Below are positions 60,404 through 64,000 of a DNA stretch of 64,000 nucleotides, one piece after another (the first letter of the stretch is position 1; every line of letters starts with the position of its first letter). This stretch comes from Streptomyces showdoensis. GTDB lineage: Bacteria > Actinomycetota > Actinomycetes > Streptomycetales > Streptomycetaceae. Below the pieces are notes generated by a model. It was not told the origin of the DNA. It searched no databases and saw only the letters and a list, made by a program, of their open reading frames with translations. The position numbers and the translations under genes were made by a program. Location of the stretch: assembly GCF_039535475.1 (NCBI RefSeq), contig NZ_BAAAXG010000027.1, positions 328,001 to 392,000 on the forward strand. Direction: 5' to 3'.

Positions 60404-61189
60404 GTGAAGATCGCCCTGATGGACTCCGGAATCGGCCTGCTCCCGGCAGCGGCCGCGGTTCGCCGTATGCGGCCCGACGCGGACCTGGTGATCTCCAGCG
60501 ACCCCGACGGCATGCCCTGGGGCCCGCGCACGGTCGAGGACCTCACCGGACGGGCGCTGGCCGTGGCCCGGGCCGCCGCCGCGCTGGAGCCCGACGCGTT
60601 GATCGTCGGCTGCAACACCGCGACCGTCCACGCCCTGCCCGCGCTCCGCGCGGCGCTGGAACCCCGCATCCCCGTGATCGGCACCGTGCCCGCGATCAAG
60701 CCCGCCGCCGTCGGCGGCGGCAAGGTCGCGATCTGGGCGACCCCCGCCACCACCGGCAGCCCCTACCAGCGCGGGCTCATCCACGACTTCGCCGACGGCG
60801 CCGACGTCACCGAGGTGCCCTGCCCCGGCCTCGCCGACGCCGTCGAGCACGACGACGCGGAGGGCGTACGGCGGGCCGTCGCCGCCGCGGCCGCGCTCAC
60901 CCCCCGGGACGTCCGGGCCGTCGTGCTCGGCTGCACCCACTACGAGCTGGTCGACGAGCAGATCCGGGCCGCCCTCCGCCGCACGGAGCTGCCGCCCGTC
61001 GTTTTGCACGGCTCCGCGGGGGCAGTGGCCAGTCAGGCACTCCGGCGCATCGGGGCCGAGGCCGACCCGGAAGCGGCCCCGACGGGCACCCTGACCGTGC
61101 TCCTGAGCGGCCGCACCGGCGCTCTGCCGGCCGCGGCGCTCGGCTACCCGCAGGGGCGCTTCCTGGGGACGGCCGCCGCCGCGCGCTGA
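60404..61189 (+). CDS. glutamate/aspartate racemase-like protein
   Basis: 261 aa. KIALMDSGIGLLPAAAAVRR, ALIVGCNTATVHALPALRA (first Cys) and VVLGCTHYELVDEQI (second Cys) are the MurI/Asp-Glu racemase blocks. The first block departs from the MurI consensus (DSGVGGLTV), and the family usually interconverts L- and D-glutamate with two Cys acid-bases. Both Cys are present, so racemase activity is possible. It may be a diverged paralogue rather than the cell-wall MurI. It is divergent from the glycosyltransferase with a 58-nt gap. Confidence 0.8.
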   Translation: MKIALMDSGIGLLPAAAAVRRMRPDADLVISSDPDGMPWGPRTVEDLTGRALAVARAAAALEPDALIVGCNTATVHALPALRAALEPRIPVIGTVPAIKPAAVGGGKVAIWATPATTGSPYQRGLIHDFADGADVTEVPCPGLADAVEHDDAEGVRRAVAAAAALTPRDVRAVVLGCTHYELVDEQIRAALRRTELPPVVLHGSAGAVASQALRRIGAEADPEAAPTGTLTVLLSGRTGALPAAALGYPQGRFLGTAAAAR

Positions 61190-61237
61190 GCGCGCCCCGG
61201 ATGCCGCAGCCGAGGCGCCGGGACAACGGAACGTGCG

Positions 61238-61243
61238 TAGGCT
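61238..61243 (+). promoter_or_regulatory. TAGGCT -10 box for a leaderless start
   Basis: TAGGCT lies 6 nt before the ATG at 61250 with no Shine-Dalgarno. Confidence 0.5.
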
Positions 61244-61249
61244 GTCACC

Positions 61250-61801
61250 ATGAGGAAGCGATCCTCGCCACAGGGTCCCGAGGGACCCGCACCCGCCGTC
61301 TGGACCGGCCGGGCCACGAACCGCCTCCAGTGGCTGCCGGCGGTCGCCGGAGCCGCCTGCATGGCGCTCGGCATCACCCTCGCCGTCGAGTCCCCCTGGA
61401 CCTCCGGCATCGCACCGCTGCTCATGGCCGTGATCGGCTGCGTCGCGGCGGGCTTCCTCGTCCTCTTCGGCACCCTCGCCTTCGTCCACGTCGCGGTCCG
61501 CGTCGACGACGACGCCATGGAGGTGCGCTGCGGCCACATCGGCGTACCGCGCCGCCGCATCCCGCTCTCCCACGTGGTCGGCGCCGAGTACGCCCCCTCC
61601 GTCACCCCGCGCCAGTGGGGCGGCTGGGGCTACCGCTGGCGCCCCGAGAAGGGCACGGCGGTCGTCGTCCGGCGCGGCGAGGGGCTGGTGCTGCGGCTCG
61701 GCGACGGGCGGACGTTCACGGTGACCGTGGACGACGCGGAGGGCGCGGTGCGGGCGATCCGGGTGCTGCTGGGCCGGACGTCCCCGCCGACCCCGGTGTG
61801 A
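61250..61801 (+). CDS. two-TM membrane protein with a PH-like C-terminal domain
   Basis: 183 aa. Two helices (LPAVAGAACMALGITLAVE and IAPLLMAVIGCVAAGFLVLFG) lead to a soluble domain of short strands (VRVDDDAMEVRCGHIGVPRRRIPLSHVVGAEY, GTAVVVRRGEGLVLRLGDGRTFTVTVDD) and a closing helix. This strand-helix order recalls bacterial PH-like domains, but I do not recognise a named family and the function is unknown. It is 46 nt upstream of the lnt gene. The leaderless start suggests its own promoter. Confidence 0.72.
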   Translation: MRKRSSPQGPEGPAPAVWTGRATNRLQWLPAVAGAACMALGITLAVESPWTSGIAPLLMAVIGCVAAGFLVLFGTLAFVHVAVRVDDDAMEVRCGHIGVPRRRIPLSHVVGAEYAPSVTPRQWGGWGYRWRPEKGTAVVVRRGEGLVLRLGDGRTFTVTVDDAEGAVRAIRVLLGRTSPPTPV

Positions 61802-61834
61802 AGACGCCGAGGCCGGGGGCACGAGGGCCGGGGT

Positions 61835-61840
61835 TAGACT
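61835..61840 (+). promoter_or_regulatory. TAGACT -10 box for a leaderless start
   Basis: TAGACT lies 7 nt before the GTG of lnt with no Shine-Dalgarno. Confidence 0.5.
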
Positions 61841-61847
61841 CCGGCAC

Positions 61848-63488
61848 GTGAGCGCCACCATGACCCCCGTCGACGTGCCCGAACCCTCCGCCGCGCCGGA
61901 GCGGGGCCGCGTGCTCCGACGGTTCCTGCGGCCCGGTGCGGCCGTGCTGTCCGGGCTGCTGCTCTTCCTGAGCTTCCCGCCCCGGCCGCTGTGGTGGCTC
62001 GCGCTGCCCGCCTTCGGACTGCTCGGCTGGACCCTGCGCGGCCGTCGGCCGCGCGCCGGGTTCGGCCTCGGCTACCTGGCCGGTCTCGGCTTCCTGCTGC
62101 CCCTCCTGGTGTGGACCGGCGAGGAGGTCGGCCCCGGACCCTGGCTGGCGCTCGCCGCCGTCGAGGCGCTGTTCGTCGCCGCCGTCGGCCTGGGCGTCGC
62201 CGCCGTCTCCCGGCTGCCCGCCTGGCCCGTCTTCGCCGCCGCCGTGTGGATCCTCGGCGAGGCGGCCCGCGCCCGCGTGCCGTTCGGCGGCTTCCCCTGG
62301 GGCAAGATCGCCTTCGGCCAGGCGGACGGCGTCTTCCTGCCGCTCGCGGCCGTCGGCGGCACCCCGGTGCTCGGCTTCGCCGTCGCCCTGTGCGGCTTCG
62401 GCCTGTACGAGGTGCTGCGCCTGGTCCTGGAGCGGCGCCGCTCCGGGACGCGACCGGAGCCGGAGCCGGCCCCCGTGGGCCGGGGCCCGCTCCTCGCCGC
62501 CGCCCTCGCCGTGCTCGTCCCCGTCACCGGGGCGCTCGCCGCGCTGCCCCTCGTGGACGACTCCGCGGAGGACGGCACCGCCACCGTCGCGGCGGTGCAG
62601 GGCAACGTGCCGAGGCTCGGCCTCGACTTCAACTCCCAGCGCCGCGCGGTGCTCGACAACCACGCCAACCGCACCAAGGAGCTCGCCGCCGACGTGAAGG
62701 CGGGCCGCAAACCGCAGCCCGACCTGGTGCTGTGGCCCGAGAACTCCTCCGACATCGACCCGTACGCCAACCCCGACGCCTACGAGGTCATCGACCAGGC
62801 GGTGCGGGCCATCGGCGCGCCCACCGTGATCGGCGCCGTCATCGCCCCGGAGACGGGCAAGCTCCGCAACACCCTCATCCAGTGGAACCCCGGCCGCGGC
62901 CCGGTCGCGGAGTACGACAAGCGGCACGTCCAGCCCTTCGGCGAGTACATCCCGATGCGGTCCTTCGTACGCCTCTTCAACAGCAACGTCGACCGGGTCC
63001 GCCGCGACTTCGGCCCCGGCACCAAGGTCGGCGTCTTCGACCTGGCCGGCACCAAGGTCGGCCTCGCCACCTGCTACGAGGCGGCCTTCGACTGGGCGGT
63101 GCGGGACACCGTCACGCACGGGGCCCAGCTGATCACCGTCCCCAGCAACAACGCCACCTTCGGCCGCAGCGAGATGACCTACCAGCAGCTCGCCATGTCC
63201 CGGGTGCGGGCCGTCGAGCACAGCCGCAGCGTGGTCGTACCGGTCACCAGCGGGGTCAGCGCGATCATCCGCCCCGACGGGGAGATCGTGGCGCAGACGA
63301 AGCTGTTCACCCCGGACGTGCTGGTCGAGAAGGTCCCGCTGCGCTCCTCACTGACCCCCGCGACCCGCATGGGCACCCTGCCCGAGGCGCTGCTCGTCGC
63401 CGTCGCCGCGGCCGGTCTCGGCTGGTCGGCCGCCCGGTCCGTGCGGGCCCGCCGGGCCCGGAAGGCCGCCGCGGGCGCGGACGCCTGA
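61848..63488 (+). CDS. lnt: apolipoprotein N-acyltransferase
   Basis: 546 aa. Seven or eight TM helices (from AAVLSGLLLFLSFPPRPL) and an outside nitrilase-like domain. The catalytic triad is visible as LVLWPENSSD (Glu298), YDKRHVQPFGEYIP (Lys358) and LATCYEAAFDW (Cys409). Lnt adds the third acyl chain to the N-terminal Cys of lipoproteins; the DUF305 lipoprotein of this window is a possible client. Streptomycetes often carry two Lnt homologues, so this may be one of a pair. A ppm1/Dpm domain fusion seen in some mycobacteria is not present. Confidence 0.93.
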   Translation: MSATMTPVDVPEPSAAPERGRVLRRFLRPGAAVLSGLLLFLSFPPRPLWWLALPAFGLLGWTLRGRRPRAGFGLGYLAGLGFLLPLLVWTGEEVGPGPWLALAAVEALFVAAVGLGVAAVSRLPAWPVFAAAVWILGEAARARVPFGGFPWGKIAFGQADGVFLPLAAVGGTPVLGFAVALCGFGLYEVLRLVLERRRSGTRPEPEPAPVGRGPLLAAALAVLVPVTGALAALPLVDDSAEDGTATVAAVQGNVPRLGLDFNSQRRAVLDNHANRTKELAADVKAGRKPQPDLVLWPENSSDIDPYANPDAYEVIDQAVRAIGAPTVIGAVIAPETGKLRNTLIQWNPGRGPVAEYDKRHVQPFGEYIPMRSFVRLFNSNVDRVRRDFGPGTKVGVFDLAGTKVGLATCYEAAFDWAVRDTVTHGAQLITVPSNNATFGRSEMTYQQLAMSRVRAVEHSRSVVVPVTSGVSAIIRPDGEIVAQTKLFTPDVLVEKVPLRSSLTPATRMGTLPEALLVAVAAAGLGWSAARSVRARRARKAAAGADA

Positions 63489-63524
63489 CCGGGGCGGCCC
63501 GCGCCGGGGGGCCTGAAGATGATC

Positions 63525-63530
63525 TAGGGT
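63525..63530 (+). promoter_or_regulatory. TAGGGT -10 box for a leaderless start
   Basis: TAGGGT lies 6 nt before the ATG at 63537 with no Shine-Dalgarno. Confidence 0.5.
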
Positions 63531-63536
63531 CGGCCC

Positions 63537-64000
63537 ATGGGCACCCCCGACTTCATCCGCGACATCCGGGCCTCCGCCGGCCACCAGCTCCTCTTCCTGC
63601 CGGGCGTGAGCGCGGTCGTCTTCGACGACCGCGGACGGGTGCTGCTCGGCCGCCGCGCCGACACCGGGATGTGGGCCGTCATCGGCGGCATCGTCGAGCC
63701 CGGCGAGCAGCCCGCCGCCTGTGCCGTGCGCGAGGTGTACGAGGAGACGGGCGTGCACTGCGTGGCCGAGCGGATCGTGCTCGTCCAGACCCTGCGCAAG
63801 CCGGTCGTGTACCCCAACGGCGACCAGTGCCAGTTCATGGACGTCTCCTTCCGCTGCCGGGCCGTCGGCGGGGAGGCCCGGGTCAACGACGAGGAGTCGC
63901 TCGAGGTCGGCTGGTTCGAGACCGACGAGCTCCCCGAGATGAAGCGGTTCTCCTACTTCCGGATCGAGAAGGCGCTGGCCGACGAACCCACATGGTTCGA
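63537..64000 (+). CDS. NUDIX hydrolase, 3' truncated by window edge
   Basis: The frame opens at ATG 63537 and is still open at the last base, giving about 154 residues. The NUDIX box reads GGIVEPGEQPAACAVREVYEETG, with the R-E-V-x-E-E-x-G metal-binding core intact. VVFDDRGRVLLGRRADTGMWAVIGG precedes it. The family hydrolyses nucleoside diphosphates linked to another group; this one resembles the MutT/ADP-ribose type, but the substrate is unknown. It is a separate gene from the NUDIX fusion at 29-30 kb, and their boxes differ. Confidence 0.9.
   Translation, partial: MGTPDFIRDIRASAGHQLLFLPGVSAVVFDDRGRVLLGRRADTGMWAVIGGIVEPGEQPAACAVREVYEETGVHCVAERIVLVQTLRKPVVYPNGDQCQFMDVSFRCRAVGGEARVNDEESLEVGWFETDELPEMKRFSYFRIEKALADEPTWF

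Overview
The window is about 64 kb of very GC-rich chromosome. It has dense genes on both strands, strong G/C third-position bias, GTG and TTG starts, GTGA/ATGA stop-start overlaps and TAGNNT -10 boxes. Several gene families are typical of Streptomyces: SHOCT-ABC exporters, mycothiol-dependent MDMPI enzymes, F420/deazaflavin-type reductases, DUF6421, DUF6643, DUF5134 and a DUF305 lipoprotein beside an LVIVD protein. I read it as a housekeeping or near-core region of a Streptomyces chromosome. I see no rRNA, tRNA, CRISPR array, integrase, transposase or prophage gene. The largest non-coding stretch is about 276 bases (58864-59139).

Region by region. 1-10 kb: the 3' end of a lactonase-type beta-propeller gene, a CbiX-like chelatase homologue, a GlcNAc-kinase-type kinase overlapping ung, a BNR-repeat protein, an Old Yellow Enzyme facing an ArsR regulator across twin operators, an FprA-type ferredoxin-NADP reductase, and a DUF305 lipoprotein divergent from a secreted LVIVD protein. 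10-15 kb: TetR, PAP2 phosphatase, M56 peptidase, DUF5134, GNAT, GDPD. 15-24 kb: a coupled DUF6421-SDR-threonine aldolase operon, a free-standing B3/B4 domain, a PlsC acyltransferase, a thioredoxin, a short cysteine-containing leader peptide ahead of a flavin reductase, then etfBA with a strong terminator and a DUF6986 aldolase.

24-38 kb: a receptor Ser/Thr kinase, LacI regulator and ROK kinase flanking a perfect palindrome, an overlooked 59-aa gene, a TmrB-like kinase/NUDIX fusion, a frameshifted gene, an MBL hydrolase, an M20 dipeptidase, a geranylgeranyl-reductase-type flavoenzyme, a deazaflavin-type reductase facing a TetR regulator across repeated operators, and a NarL-type two-component system. 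38-51 kb: MDMPI enzyme, MFS/ROK pair, methyltransferase, TetR/DUF4865 pair, SHOCT-ABC exporter operon, HATPase, Cds1-like PLP enzyme, two SRPBCC proteins and a DeoR regulator.

51-64 kb: a polytopic membrane alpha/beta-hydrolase converges on and overlaps a beta-helix/AAA+ fusion. Then come an Rv1733c-like membrane protein, a MOSC protein, DUF6643, a HpnB-type glycosyltransferase, a MurI-like racemase homologue, a small membrane protein, apolipoprotein N-acyltransferase and the 5' part of a NUDIX gene. The least explained parts are the TM-split hydrolase with its convergent beta-helix/AAA+ partner, the DUF6421 operon, the TmrB-like/NUDIX fusion and the leader peptide. Many genes here look leaderless, with a TAGNNT-type box 6-8 nt before the start.
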